Below, piece after piece: positions 54,091 to 63,020 of a stretch of DNA of 64,000 nt; position 1 is the first letter of the stretch; each line of letters begins with the position of its first letter. The stretch is taken from assembly GCF_029893805.1 (NCBI RefSeq), contig NZ_JARXYP010000002.1, positions 6,448,001-6,512,000 on the forward strand, written 5' to 3'. This stretch comes from Streptomyces sp. SAI-135 (lineage in GTDB: Bacteria; Actinomycetota; Actinomycetes; Streptomycetales; Streptomycetaceae). A model generated the notes under the pieces. It had not been told where the DNA came from. It did not search any database and saw only the letters and a program-made list of their open reading frames with translations. The translations under genes were made by a program, and so were the position numbers.

Positions 54091-54604
54091 GGCGCCGGCC
54101 GCCTACGGGGAGCCGTCCGGGGGCGGACTGCGCAAGGTGGCCCGGGTGGTGCTGCTCGATCCCGAGGACCGCATCCTGCTGCTGCACGGGCACGAGCCGG
54201 ACGATCCGTCCGACGACTGGTGGTTCACGCCCGGCGGCGGACTGGAGGGCGACGAGACCCGTGAAGAGGCCGCTCTGCGGGAACTCGCCGAGGAGACCGG
54301 CATCACCGAGGTGGAACTCGGGCCGGTGCTCTGGCGGCGGACGTGCTCGTTCCCGTTCGCGGGCCGTCGCTGGGACCAGGACGAGTGGTACTACCTGGCC
54401 CGTACGACGGTGACGGCCACCCGGGCCACGGCCCTGACCGACCTGGAGCGGCGCAGTGTCGCCGGAGCGCGCTGGTGGACGTGTCAGGAACTGACCCGGG
54501 CACATGAGACGGTGTATCCGACCAGACTCGCCGAGCTGCTGCGCAGGCTGCTCGACGAAGGTCCCCCGGCCGGGCCCGTGACCCTCGACACCGAAATCGT
54601 CTAG
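54080..54604 (+). CDS. NUDIX hydrolase
   Basis: 174 aa. Complete Nudix box GGLEGDETREEAALRELAEE followed by TGI (GX5EX7REUXEEXGU) near residue 60. Substrate unknown (possible nucleotide sanitation). GTG 54080 overlaps sipZ by 11 nt with GGAG upstream. Confidence 0.9.
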   Translation: MPAEAPAAYGEPSGGGLRKVARVVLLDPEDRILLLHGHEPDDPSDDWWFTPGGGLEGDETREEAALRELAEETGITEVELGPVLWRRTCSFPFAGRRWDQDEWYYLARTTVTATRATALTDLERRSVAGARWWTCQELTRAHETVYPTRLAELLRRLLDEGPPAGPVTLDTEIV

Positions 54605-54660
54605 GTGCTGACGGGACTGGCGCACAATGGTGGGATCGCACGGCTGAAGGGGAACATGCC

Positions 54661-54969
54661 ATGAGCGCCGAGGACCTCGAGAAGTACGAGACCGAGATGG
54701 AGCTGAAGCTCTACCGGGAGTACCGCGATGTCGTCGGTCTGTTCAAATACGTGATCGAGACCGAGCGGCGCTTCTACCTGACCAACGACTACGAGATGCA
54801 GGTGCACTCGGTCCAGGGTGAGGTGTTCTTCGAGGTGTCCATGGCGGATGCGTGGGTGTGGGACATGTATCGGCCGGCTCGCTTCGTGAAGCAGGTGCGG
54901 GTGTTGACGTTCAAGGACGTGAACATCGAGGAGCTGAACAAGAGCGATCTGGAGCTGCCGGGCGGGTGA
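54661..54969 (+). CDS. DUF2469 family protein
   Basis: 102 aa acidic, highly conserved in actinobacteria; VFFEVSMADAWVWDMYRPAR and EYRDVVGLFKYVIETERRFY are hallmark segments. Function unknown. ATG 54661 after AAGGGGAACATGCC. Confidence 0.92.
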   Translation: MSAEDLEKYETEMELKLYREYRDVVGLFKYVIETERRFYLTNDYEMQVHSVQGEVFFEVSMADAWVWDMYRPARFVKQVRVLTFKDVNIEELNKSDLELPGG

Positions 54970-55109
54970 CGGCTGGTTTTTCGCCCAGATGAGTCGCGGG
55001 TGGTTTCGCCCGTGTGAGTGACGGGGTTTTCCACAACCGCTGAGTAGCCCACCAAGATCAACTCGGTGGGCGGGATTGCGTGATCGTCGGTGCCGGAGGT
55101 GGTGCCGAC

Positions 55110-55472
55110 ATGAACGCACGCAGTGCACTCGGCAGGTACGGCGAGAGTCTGGCCGCAAGGCGGCTGACCGAGGCCGGGATGACGGTCCTGGAGCGCAACT
55201 GGCGCTGTGGCAGGACGGGCGAGATCGACATCGTGGCGCGGGAGGGCGAGGTCCTCGTCGTCTGCGAGGTCAAGACGCGCCGGACGGGTGCCTTCGAGCA
55301 TCCGATGGCCGCGGTGACCCCCGAGAAGGCGGAGCGCCTGCGGTGTCTCGCCGCCTGCTGGATCCACGCCCACGGAGGAGCGCCACCGGGAGGCGTCCGC
55401 ATCGATCTGGTGGGCGTCGTCCTGCCCCGGCGCGGGGCGCCCGTGGTCGAGCACGCGCGGGGGGTGGCCTGA
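55110..55472 (+). CDS. YraN/UPF0102 family (endonuclease-like) protein
   Basis: 120 aa restriction-endonuclease-like fold. Key residues GEIDIVAREGEVLVVCEVKT form a D...ExK nuclease-type signature. ATG 55110 is preferred over an upstream GTG at 55080 because GGAGGTGG lies 7 nt upstream. Followed by comM and dprA, the usual cluster. Confidence 0.9.
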   Translation: MNARSALGRYGESLAARRLTEAGMTVLERNWRCGRTGEIDIVAREGEVLVVCEVKTRRTGAFEHPMAAVTPEKAERLRCLAACWIHAHGGAPPGGVRIDLVGVVLPRRGAPVVEHARGVA

Positions 55473-55473
55473 G

Positions 55474-57099
55474 ATGGGGTTCGCACGTACGTGCTCGGTG
55501 GCGCTGGTGGGCGTCGAGGGGGTCGTGGTCGAGGTCCAGGCGGACCTGGAGCCCGGGGTCGCGGCCTTCACCCTGGTGGGGCTGCCGGACAAGAGCTTGA
55601 CGGAGAGCCGGGACCGGGTGCGGGCCGCCGTCGTGAACTCGGGGGCCGAGTGGCCGCAGAAGAAGCTCACGGTGGGGCTCAGTCCGGCGTCGGTGCCCAA
55701 GGCGGGTTCCGGGTTCGACCTCGCCGTCGCGTGTGCGGTGCTCGGCGCCTGCGAGCGGATCGACCCGCGGGTGCTCGCCGACATCGTGATGATCGGGGAG
55801 CTGGGTCTGGACGGCCGGGTGCGCCCGGTCCGGGGCATCCTGCCCGCGGTGCTGGCCGCCGCGGACGCGGGCTACGTCCAGGTCGTGGTGCCGGAGTGCG
55901 CCGCGGCCGAGGCCTCACTGGTGCCCGGGGTCTCCGTGCTGGGCGTGCGCAGTCTCCGCCAGCTGATCGCGGTCCTCGCGGACGAACCGGTGCCCGACGA
56001 GGAGCCGCACGAGCCGGGCCGCCCCGATCCACTGCTGGCCGGCCTGCGGGTGCCGGGCACCGGGGCCGCCACCGGCATGCACAGCGCCGGAGCCGCGCAG
56101 CAGGACCACGGCCACGACCTGGCCGATGTCGTCGGACAGACCTCGGCGCGGACGGCCGTGGAGGTCGCGGCGGCCGGTGGCCATCACCTGTTCCTGGAGG
56201 GACCGCCCGGCGCAGGCAAGACCATGCTCGCCGAACGGCTGCCCGCCGTGCTGCCCCGGCTCGCCCGGGAGGAGTCGCTCGAGGTCACGGCGGTGCACTC
56301 GGTGGCCGGTCTGCTGCCACCGGGCAAGCCCCTGATCGACGCCGCGCCCTACTGCGCGCCGCACCACTCGGCCACCATGCAGGCGCTGGTCGGCGGCGGC
56401 CCCGGGGTCGCCCGTCCCGGGGCGGTGTCCCTGTCCCATCGGGGAGTCCTCTTCCTGGACGAGACACCCGAGTTCAGCACCCAGGCCCTCGACGCGCTGC
56501 GGCAGCCACTGGAGGCGGGGCACGTGGTGATCGCGCGCAGCGCGGGCGTCGTACGGTTCCCCGCGAAGTTCCTGATGGTGCTCGCGGCCAACCCCTGCCC
56601 CTGCGGCCGCTTCTCGCAGACCGACGACTTCTGCGAGTGCCCGCCCTCGGCGGTCCGGCGCTACCAGGCCCGGCTCTCCGGTCCGCTGCTCGACCGGGTC
56701 GACCTGCGGGTGCAGGTGGACCGTGTCACGCGGGACCAGCTTGCCGGGCGCGGGGCCCGGGGCGAGTCGACCGCGGTGGTCGCGGACCGGGTACGGGCCG
56801 CCAGGGAACGCGCGGCGACGCGCTTCGCCGGAACCCCGTGGCGGACCAACAGCGAGGTGCCCGGACGCGAGCTGCGCAGCCGCTGGCACGCCGTGTCCGG
56901 GGCGATGGACGAGGCAGAGCGCAATCTGGAGCGGGGCGTCCTGACCGCCCGGGGACTCGACCGCGTCCTGCGTGTCGCCTGGACGGTCGCGGACCTGGTC
57001 GGACACGACCGCCCGGACGCGACGGACGTCGCCCTGGCCCTGCAACTGCGTACCGGCGTGCCCCGGGGCGTGCCGATGGCCATCGGGGCGTCGGCATGA
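55474..57099 (+). CDS. comM: ComM/YifB-type Mg-chelatase-like AAA ATPase
   Basis: 541 aa hexameric branch-migration helicase linked to natural transformation and recombination in other bacteria. N-terminal Lon-like fold, Walker A GPPGAGKTMLAERL near 244, Walker B GVLFLDETPEF near 322, NPCPCGRFSQTDDFCECPP cysteine cluster. One base after the YraN stop. Confidence 0.93.
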   Translation: MGFARTCSVALVGVEGVVVEVQADLEPGVAAFTLVGLPDKSLTESRDRVRAAVVNSGAEWPQKKLTVGLSPASVPKAGSGFDLAVACAVLGACERIDPRVLADIVMIGELGLDGRVRPVRGILPAVLAAADAGYVQVVVPECAAAEASLVPGVSVLGVRSLRQLIAVLADEPVPDEEPHEPGRPDPLLAGLRVPGTGAATGMHSAGAAQQDHGHDLADVVGQTSARTAVEVAAAGGHHLFLEGPPGAGKTMLAERLPAVLPRLAREESLEVTAVHSVAGLLPPGKPLIDAAPYCAPHHSATMQALVGGGPGVARPGAVSLSHRGVLFLDETPEFSTQALDALRQPLEAGHVVIARSAGVVRFPAKFLMVLAANPCPCGRFSQTDDFCECPPSAVRRYQARLSGPLLDRVDLRVQVDRVTRDQLAGRGARGESTAVVADRVRAARERAATRFAGTPWRTNSEVPGRELRSRWHAVSGAMDEAERNLERGVLTARGLDRVLRVAWTVADLVGHDRPDATDVALALQLRTGVPRGVPMAIGASA

Positions 57100-58253
57100 C
57101 CGCCGACGAACCCGACGGCGAACTGCTCGACCGCGTCTTCCTCGCCCGGGTCACCGAACCCGGCGACGAGGTCGCGGGGCGGTGGGTCCGGGAGCGGGGT
57201 GTCCAGGAGGTGGCCGCCCGGCTGCGCGGGGACGGGGAGCCGCTGCCCGGCGTGAGCGAGAAGCGGTGGGGCGGAATGCGGGCGAGGGCCGCGGTGGCCG
57301 CGCCGCGCCGGGATCTCGACGTCGCCCACGAAGCCGGTGCGCGGTTCGTCGTGCCCGGGGGAGCGGAGTGGCCGGGACAGCTCGACGACCTCGGTGACGC
57401 GCGACCGCTGGGACTGTGGGTACGGGGACGGCCCAGCCTGCGGATGTGGGCGCTGCGGTCCGTCGCGCTCGTGGGGGCCCGGGCCTGTACCGAGTACGGG
57501 GCCCACATGGCGGCCGCCCTCGCCACCGGGCTCGCCGAGCTGGGGTGGGTCGTCGTGTCCGGCGGGGCCTACGGAGTCGACGGTGCCGCCCACCGCGGTG
57601 CCCTCGGCGCGGGCGGCGCCACCGTCGCCGTCCTGGCCTGCGGGGTCGACCGGCCCTACCCGCGCGGACACACCCAGTTGATCACCAGGATCGCGGAACA
57701 GGGCCTGGTGATCGGGGAGTTGCCGCCCGGCGATCATCCGACACCCAGCAGATTCGTGCTGCGCAACCGGGTGATCGCCGCCCTCACCCGCGGCACCGTG
57801 GTCGTCGAGGCCGCCCACCGCAGCGGCTCCCTCGTCACCGCACGGGCGGCCCAGCGGCTGGGCCGTCACACGATGGGGGTGCCCGGACCCGCCACCAGCA
57901 GCCTGTCCGCCGGGGTGCACGAGCTGCTGCGCGGGGAGGCCACGCTGGTCACGGACGCCGCGGAAGTCGTGGAGCTGGTCGGCGACATGGGGGAGCTGGC
58001 CCCCGACCGGCGCGGACCGGTGCTGCCGCGGGATCTGCTGGCCCCGGCGGCACGCAGGGTCCTGTCCGCGCTGCCCGCGCGGCGGGAGTCCGGCGCGGCC
58101 GAGATCGCGCGCGGTGCGCAGACGACAGAGGACGACGCCGTCGCGAGACTGTACGAACTCCGTGCACTTGGTTACGTCGAACGACACGGCGACGGCTGGA
58201 AGTTGACACGCCAGGCGATGATCTCGGTCCGGGGTGGCCGCGAGCCGTGTTGA
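57096..58253 (+). CDS. dprA: DNA-processing protein DprA
   Basis: 385 aa RecA loader. Rossmann-fold hallmark VVSGGAYGVDGAAHRGAL near 154, PSRFVLRNRVIAALT near 221, GSLVTARAAQ, and a C-terminal winged-helix domain. Overlaps comM by 4 nt. Located directly upstream of whiG (243-bp gap), whereas I recall a gene block between these two in S. coelicolor. Confidence 0.93.
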   Translation: MTADEPDGELLDRVFLARVTEPGDEVAGRWVRERGVQEVAARLRGDGEPLPGVSEKRWGGMRARAAVAAPRRDLDVAHEAGARFVVPGGAEWPGQLDDLGDARPLGLWVRGRPSLRMWALRSVALVGARACTEYGAHMAAALATGLAELGWVVVSGGAYGVDGAAHRGALGAGGATVAVLACGVDRPYPRGHTQLITRIAEQGLVIGELPPGDHPTPSRFVLRNRVIAALTRGTVVVEAAHRSGSLVTARAAQRLGRHTMGVPGPATSSLSAGVHELLRGEATLVTDAAEVVELVGDMGELAPDRRGPVLPRDLLAPAARRVLSALPARRESGAAEIARGAQTTEDDAVARLYELRALGYVERHGDGWKLTRQAMISVRGGREPC

Positions 58254-58496
58254 CCGAGCGTGTTCGGCCGTCCGGGGGAACCCCGAAATCCTTGGGAATT
58301 ACCGCAGTTGGGGTGTTCGGTTGATCACACAGGGTGGCGGCCGCGCCGCGCGGACACGGCCCGCGGAACGCGCCCGCGCGCGGATCCCGGCACGCTGTTT
58401 GCGCACTGCGACTCCTCAGTCACGCTACGCTCACGGGGATTCCGATGCACTTCACGTACAACGCGTACTTCACGGCAGAACGGCACAAGGCGACGA

Positions 58497-59339
58497 ATGC
58501 CCCAGCACACTTCCGGGTCCGACCGGGCGGCGATTCCCCAGGCCGCCCGTGACGGTGGCAGCGTGCGGCCGCCCGCTCCCTCGACGCTCGACGAGTTGTG
58601 GCGGTCGTACAAGTCCACGGGAGACGAGCGGCTGCGAGAGCAGCTGATCCTGCACTACTCACCGCTCGTGAAGTACGTCGCCGGGCGGGTGAGCGTCGGC
58701 CTGCCGGCCAATGTCGAGCAGGCGGACTTCGTCTCCTCGGGGGTCTTCGGGCTCATCGACGCGATCGAGAAGTTCGACGTCGACCGGGAGATCAAGTTCG
58801 AGACGTACGCGATCACCCGGATCCGGGGCGCGATGATCGACGAACTGCGGGCGCTGGACTGGATCCCGCGGTCCGTACGGCAGAAGGCGCGCAACGTCGA
58901 ACGGGCGTACGCGACGCTGGAGGCGCGGCTGCGCCGGACGCCGACGGAGGGGGAGGTCGCCGGCGAGCTGGGCATCGCGGTGGACGATCTGCACGCGGTC
59001 TTCAGCCAGTTGTCGTTGGCCAACGTGGTGGCGCTGGAGGAGCTCCTGCACGTCGGCGGCGAGGGCGGCGGCCGGCTGAGCCTGATGGACACGCTGGAGG
59101 ACACCGCCGCGGACAACCCCGTGGAGGTCGCCGAGGACCGAGAGCTCAGACGGTTCCTCGCGCGGGCCATCAACACGCTGCCCGAGCGGGAGAAGACCGT
59201 CGTGACCCTGTACTACTACGAGGGCCTCACGCTCGCCGAGATCGGGAACGTACTGGGAGTGACCGAGAGCCGGGTCAGCCAGATCCACACCAAGTCCGTC
59301 CTGCAGCTGCGGGCGAAGCTGGCCGGTTTTGGTCGCTGA
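58497..59339 (+). CDS. whiG: RNA polymerase sigma factor WhiG
   Basis: 280 aa FliA-type sigma factor, essential for the commitment of aerial hyphae to sporulation in Streptomyces (established). Region 2: LILHYSPLVKYVAGRVS through VSSGVFGLIDAIEKFD; region 3; region 4: LAEIGNVLGVTESRVSQIH. ATG 58497 gives the known length of 280; a longer upstream frame is not used. Promoter not identified. Confidence 0.97.
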   Translation: MPQHTSGSDRAAIPQAARDGGSVRPPAPSTLDELWRSYKSTGDERLREQLILHYSPLVKYVAGRVSVGLPANVEQADFVSSGVFGLIDAIEKFDVDREIKFETYAITRIRGAMIDELRALDWIPRSVRQKARNVERAYATLEARLRRTPTEGEVAGELGIAVDDLHAVFSQLSLANVVALEELLHVGGEGGGRLSLMDTLEDTAADNPVEVAEDRELRRFLARAINTLPEREKTVVTLYYYEGLTLAEIGNVLGVTESRVSQIHTKSVLQLRAKLAGFGR

Positions 59340-59406
59340 CCTGGTCGTACGGCTCGTCTGTCGCGGCTGGTCGGGGGAGTGACTCCCGTCGGCACCGGCG
59401 CGTCCG

Positions 59407-59412
59407 TACAGT
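59407..59412 (+). promoter_or_regulatory. -10 element of the TetR-type gene, leaderless
   Basis: TACAGT seven bases before GTG 59420 and no Shine-Dalgarno. It overlaps the alternative GTG 59411, which argues for 59420. Confidence 0.4.
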
Positions 59413-59419
59413 GGTTGAC

Positions 59420-60001
59420 GTGCCAAGGATTCGAGCGGCCTCCGTGGCCGAGCACCGGTCGATGCAGCGAGCCGCCCTGCTGGACGCGGCTCGTTCTCTG
59501 CTGTCCGAGGGCGGGACGGAGGCGCTGACCTTCCCGGCTCTCGCCGAGCGGACGGGCCTCGCGCGCTCGTCCGTGTACGAGTACTTCCGGTCGCGGGCCG
59601 CCGTGGTCGAGGAGCTGTGCCAGGTCGACTTCCCGGTGTGGGCCGCGGAGGTGTCGGCGGCGATGGAGCGTGCGCCCTCCTCCGAGGGCAAGGTCGAGGC
59701 GTATGTGCGACAGCAGCTGGCGCTGGTGGGCGACCGGCGGCACCGGGCCGTCGTCGCCATCTCCGCCAGTGAGCTGGACGCGGGGGCGCGGGAGAAGATC
59801 CGGGCGGCGCACGGAGGGCTGGTGGCGATGATCGTCTCGGCGCTCGAGGAGATGGGGCACGCGCAGCCCCGGCTGGCGGCGATGCTGGTGCAGGGAGTCG
59901 TGGACGCGGCGGTGCGGAGGATCGAGCTGGGGGCGGCGGAGGAGCCTTCGGTGATCACCGAGGCCGCGGTCTCGATGGCGCTGCGGGGTGTGCGGGGCTG
60001 A
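59420..60001 (+). CDS. TetR-family transcriptional regulator
   Basis: 193 aa. HTH: RAALLDAARSLLSEGGTEAL with LAERTGLARSSVYEYFRSRA; C-terminal ligand domain all-helical. No target apparent nearby. Start GTG 59420 (193 aa) due to the -10 element. Located downstream of whiG. Confidence 0.88.
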   Translation: MPRIRAASVAEHRSMQRAALLDAARSLLSEGGTEALTFPALAERTGLARSSVYEYFRSRAAVVEELCQVDFPVWAAEVSAAMERAPSSEGKVEAYVRQQLALVGDRRHRAVVAISASELDAGAREKIRAAHGGLVAMIVSALEEMGHAQPRLAAMLVQGVVDAAVRRIELGAAEEPSVITEAAVSMALRGVRG

Positions 60002-60083
60002 GGGTGGGGTGGGCTCGCTCGCCGGCGCTCGCCCGGTGCCGCTGCGCCCACCCGTGCCGCCCCGGCGGCACGACTGCCCGCAG

Positions 60084-60680
60084 CTAGGGCAGAGGAACTC
60101 CGAGGACGGGGAGCAGTCTCGACGGCCCCCTGCGCAGGAGCCAGGGCGGTAGCAGGGACAGTGGGTCCAGGTAGGTCTCGCCCCTTCTCAAACCCCAGTG
60201 GACGCATGCGGTCATGCAGTGGGAACCCGTCGCGTCCACCGTGCCGATCACCTCGCCCGCCTCCACCTCGGCGCCCCTGTGCACCGGCGCCGTCACCGGC
60301 TCGTAGGTCGTTCGAAGGTCTGTGCCCGTCAGTTCCACGGACACCACACCCTTCCCCGCCACCTTGCCCGCGAAGGAGATCCGGCCGGCTGCCACTGCCC
60401 GTACCGGTGTTCCGGCGGGTGCCGCCAGGTCCACGCCCCGGTGGCCGCGGCCGTACACCGTCGCCGGGGGCTCCCAGCCCCGCAGGACCGCCGGGCGGGC
60501 GCCCACCGGCCAGGTGCGGCCGATCGCCGGTACCGAGGGGTCCGTGGCCGCCGGGGTGAGAAGGGGGGGCCCGGGCGTGGGGGCCGGTGGTGCCAGGAAC
60601 AGCAGAAAGCCCAGCACCAGCCACGTAAGCCATCGCCCGCATCGCTTCGCTCGCATGCGGAAACAGTCCCGTACCCGCAC
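60084..60680 (-). CDS. Secreted M23 family (LytM-type) peptidase
   Basis: 198 aa with an N-terminal signal/anchor (GRWLTWLVLGFLLFLAPPAP). M23 zinc site: GRGHRGVDLAAPAGTPV (H and D) and CVHWGLRRG (His). The usual HxH is CxH here, so the first His is replaced by Cys; activity may be affected or the family may use another ligand. GTG 60680 or ATG 60656 as start. Convergent with the TetR gene; divergent from rpsB. Confidence 0.85.
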   Translation of the reverse strand: MRVRDCFRMRAKRCGRWLTWLVLGFLLFLAPPAPTPGPPLLTPAATDPSVPAIGRTWPVGARPAVLRGWEPPATVYGRGHRGVDLAAPAGTPVRAVAAGRISFAGKVAGKGVVSVELTGTDLRTTYEPVTAPVHRGAEVEAGEVIGTVDATGSHCMTACVHWGLRRGETYLDPLSLLPPWLLRRGPSRLLPVLGVPLP

Positions 60681-60928
60681 CGATCATGGCCGGGACCTGT
60701 GGACTGCTCCCCGGTTGTGGACAGCGGCGTCACCCGGTACCTCGCCGGTCCCGTACACTTCTTCTGGCGATCCGGGTCACCGGGTCGACTTCGCACGCCC
60801 CGACATCAGGCCGTCACGCGGTCGGTGTCAGCGCCTCTCGGTCCTTTGCGGCAAGGCGCGTCGCGGGCGTCAGGCGCGGGTGCCTTCCGGTACCCGCGGT
60901 ACAACCGAGAACACCAAGGAGAACGGCC

Positions 60929-61837
60929 ATGGCCGTCGTCACGATGCGGGAGCTGCTGGAGAGCGGCGTCCACTTCGGTCACCAGACCCGTCGTTGGAAC
61001 CCGAAGATGAAGCGCTTCATCTTCACGGAGCGCAACGGCATCTACATCATCGACCTGCTCCAGTCGCTGTCGTACATCGACCGCGCCTACGAGTTCGTCA
61101 AGGAGACCGTCGCCCACGGCGGCACGGTCATGTTCGTCGGCACGAAGAAGCAGGCGCAGGAGGCCATCGCCGAGCAGGCCACCCGCGTCGGCATGCCCTA
61201 CGTCAACCAGCGCTGGCTGGGCGGCATGCTCACCAACTTCTCGACCGTCTACAAGCGTCTGCAGCGCCTCAAGGAGCTCGAGCAGATCGACTTCGAGGAC
61301 GTCGCCGCTTCGGGTCTGACCAAGAAGGAGCTCCTGGTCCTCTCGCGTGAGAAGGCCAAGCTCGAGAAGACCCTCGGTGGTATCCGCGAGATGCAGAAGG
61401 TGCCCAGCGCCGTCTGGATCGTGGACACCAAGAAGGAGCACATCGCGGTCGGCGAGGCCCGGAAGCTCAACATCCCGGTCGTCGCGATCCTCGACACCAA
61501 CTGCGACCCCGACGAGGTCGACTACAAGATCCCGGGCAACGACGACGCGATCCGCTCCGTCACCCTGCTCACCCGTGTGATTGCCGACGCCGTCGCCGAG
61601 GGCCTCATCAGCCGCTCGCGCGTCGCCACCGGTGACAAGGGCGAGAAGGCCGCGGGCGAGCCGCTCGCCGAGTGGGAGCGCGACCTGCTCGAGGGTGGCG
61701 AGAAGAAGGCCGAGGAGACCCCGGCCGCTGAGGCTCCCGCCGCCGAGGCCGCTGAGGCCCCGGCCGCCGAGGAAGCCCCCGCTGCTGAGGCTCCCGCCGC
61801 CGAGGCCGCTCCGGCCGCGGACGCCGAGCAGGCCTGA
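60929..61837 (+). CDS. rpsB: 30S ribosomal protein S2
   Basis: 302 aa S2 with an Ala/Glu/Pro tail of about 60 residues (AAEAPAAEAAEAPAAEEAP). Core: MAVVTMRELLESGVHFGHQT, NQRWLGGMLTNFSTV, AVWIVDTKKEHIAVGEAR. Paired with tsf. AAGGAG is 6 nt before ATG. Confidence 0.97.
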   Translation: MAVVTMRELLESGVHFGHQTRRWNPKMKRFIFTERNGIYIIDLLQSLSYIDRAYEFVKETVAHGGTVMFVGTKKQAQEAIAEQATRVGMPYVNQRWLGGMLTNFSTVYKRLQRLKELEQIDFEDVAASGLTKKELLVLSREKAKLEKTLGGIREMQKVPSAVWIVDTKKEHIAVGEARKLNIPVVAILDTNCDPDEVDYKIPGNDDAIRSVTLLTRVIADAVAEGLISRSRVATGDKGEKAAGEPLAEWERDLLEGGEKKAEETPAAEAPAAEAAEAPAAEEAPAAEAPAAEAAPAADAEQA

Positions 61838-61856
61838 CCCGTCAGCGTCAGGGGTG

Positions 61857-61893
61857 ACGGCGGGAGCGGGGGCAGCAACTCCGCTCCCGCCGT
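61857..61893 (+). terminator. Hairpin between rpsB and tsf
   Basis: 13-bp perfect arms (61857-61869 and 61881-61893) in the 158-nt rpsB-tsf gap. No T-run, so a partial terminator/attenuator that sets the S2:EF-Ts ratio is likely. Confidence 0.7.
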
Positions 61894-61995
61894 TCACCCG
61901 TAGGTCAGCGGAGAGTCTGCGGCCCCGTGTCAGATGGGGACCGCGGACCCCGTAGATCTTCGATCTTCCAGACTTCGAGAAAGATTCACAGACTC

Positions 61996-62832
61996 ATGGC
62001 GAACTACACCGCCGCCGACGTCAAGAAGCTCCGTGAGCTCACGGGCGCCGGCATGATGGACTGCAAGAAGGCGCTGGACGAGGCCGAGGGCGACGTCGAG
62101 AAGGCCGTCGAGGCGCTCCGGATCAAGGGCCAGAAGGGCGTCGCCAAGCGCGAGGGCCGCTCCGCCGAGAACGGCGCCGTGGTCTCGATCATCGCCGACG
62201 ACAACTCCTCCGGTGTCCTGGTCGAGCTGAAGTGCGAGACGGACTTCGTCGCCAAGGGCGAGAAGTTCCAGGCCGTGGCCAACCAGATCGCGCAGCACGT
62301 CGCCGCGACCTCCCCGGCCGACCTGGAGGCCCTGCTCGCCTCCGAGATCGAGGCCGGCAAGACCGTGCAGGCGTTCGTGGACGAGGCCAACGCCAACCTC
62401 GGCGAGAAGATCGTCCTGGACCGCTTCGCGCAGTTCGCCGACGGCTACGTGACCGCGTACATGCACCGCACGATGCCCGACCTGCCCCCGCAGATCGGTG
62501 TCCTCGTCGAGCTGGACAAGCCGGACGCGGAGACCGCTCGCGGTGTCGCCCAGCACATCGCCGCCTTCGCGCCGAAGTACCTCTCCAAGGAGGACGTGCC
62601 GGCCGAGGTCGTCGAGTCCGAGCGCCGCATCGCCGAGGAGACCACCCGCGCCGAGGGCAAGCCCGAGGCCGCGATCGCCAAGATCGTCGAGGGTCGCGTC
62701 AACGGCTTCTTCAAGGACGCCACGCTGCTCGGTCAGCCGTACGCGCTCGACCCCAAGAAGTCGGTCCAGAAGGTCCTGGACGAGGCCGGTGTCACCCTGA
62801 AGCGCTTCACGCGTATCAAGGTCGGCATCTGA
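61996..62832 (+). CDS. tsf: Elongation factor Ts
   Basis: 278 aa guanine-nucleotide exchange factor for EF-Tu. UBA-like N-terminus: LRELTGAGMMDCKKAL; core KCETDFVAKGEKFQ and LVELDKPDAETARGV. Downstream of rpsB in the standard arrangement. Confidence 0.97.
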   Translation: MANYTAADVKKLRELTGAGMMDCKKALDEAEGDVEKAVEALRIKGQKGVAKREGRSAENGAVVSIIADDNSSGVLVELKCETDFVAKGEKFQAVANQIAQHVAATSPADLEALLASEIEAGKTVQAFVDEANANLGEKIVLDRFAQFADGYVTAYMHRTMPDLPPQIGVLVELDKPDAETARGVAQHIAAFAPKYLSKEDVPAEVVESERRIAEETTRAEGKPEAAIAKIVEGRVNGFFKDATLLGQPYALDPKKSVQKVLDEAGVTLKRFTRIKVGI

Positions 62833-62927
62833 GTCCGTACCGCGAGCGACGCGCGGGCCCTATAGGGTCGTCAGCAGTCGTCCGGTACGCCGCCACGCGC
62901 GCGCGTGGCGGACGACAGCAGATCTGA

Positions 62928-62988
62928 CGAGGAGGCCATTGCCGAGCATGGGATGCGAACCAGTTCCCAACCGGCAGTGGCCTCCTCG
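62928..62988 (+). ncRNA. Candidate structured leader upstream of pyrH
   Basis: Long hairpin: arms 62928-62943 and 62973-62988 (16 pairs, one G-U), 29-nt loop with a further small inner stem. The left arm contains an AGGAGG. An 18-codon ORF (ATG 62948 to TGA 63004) starts in the loop. The pyrH ATG is 17 nt after its stop. May be a leader-peptide attenuator or translation-regulating element. Could also be a terminator of tsf. Confidence 0.4.
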
Positions 62989-63004
62989 TATGTGCAACAG
63001 GTGA
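62948..63004 (+). CDS. Possible 18-aa leader ORF before pyrH
   Basis: MGCEPVPNRQWPPRMCNR then TGA. AGGAGG lies 12 nt upstream, a long but workable spacing. Cys, Trp, Arg and Pro content does not suggest a simple amino-acid attenuator. Only worthwhile if conserved; may be coincidence. Confidence 0.25.
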   Translation: MGCEPVPNRQWPPRMCNR

Positions 63005-63020
63005 AAGAGGCGGGATCCCC

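Noticed and set aside
62892..62907. CCACGCGCGCGCGTGG palindrome after tsf
   Set aside because: Simple alternating CG sequence; arises easily in this composition and has no other sign of function.
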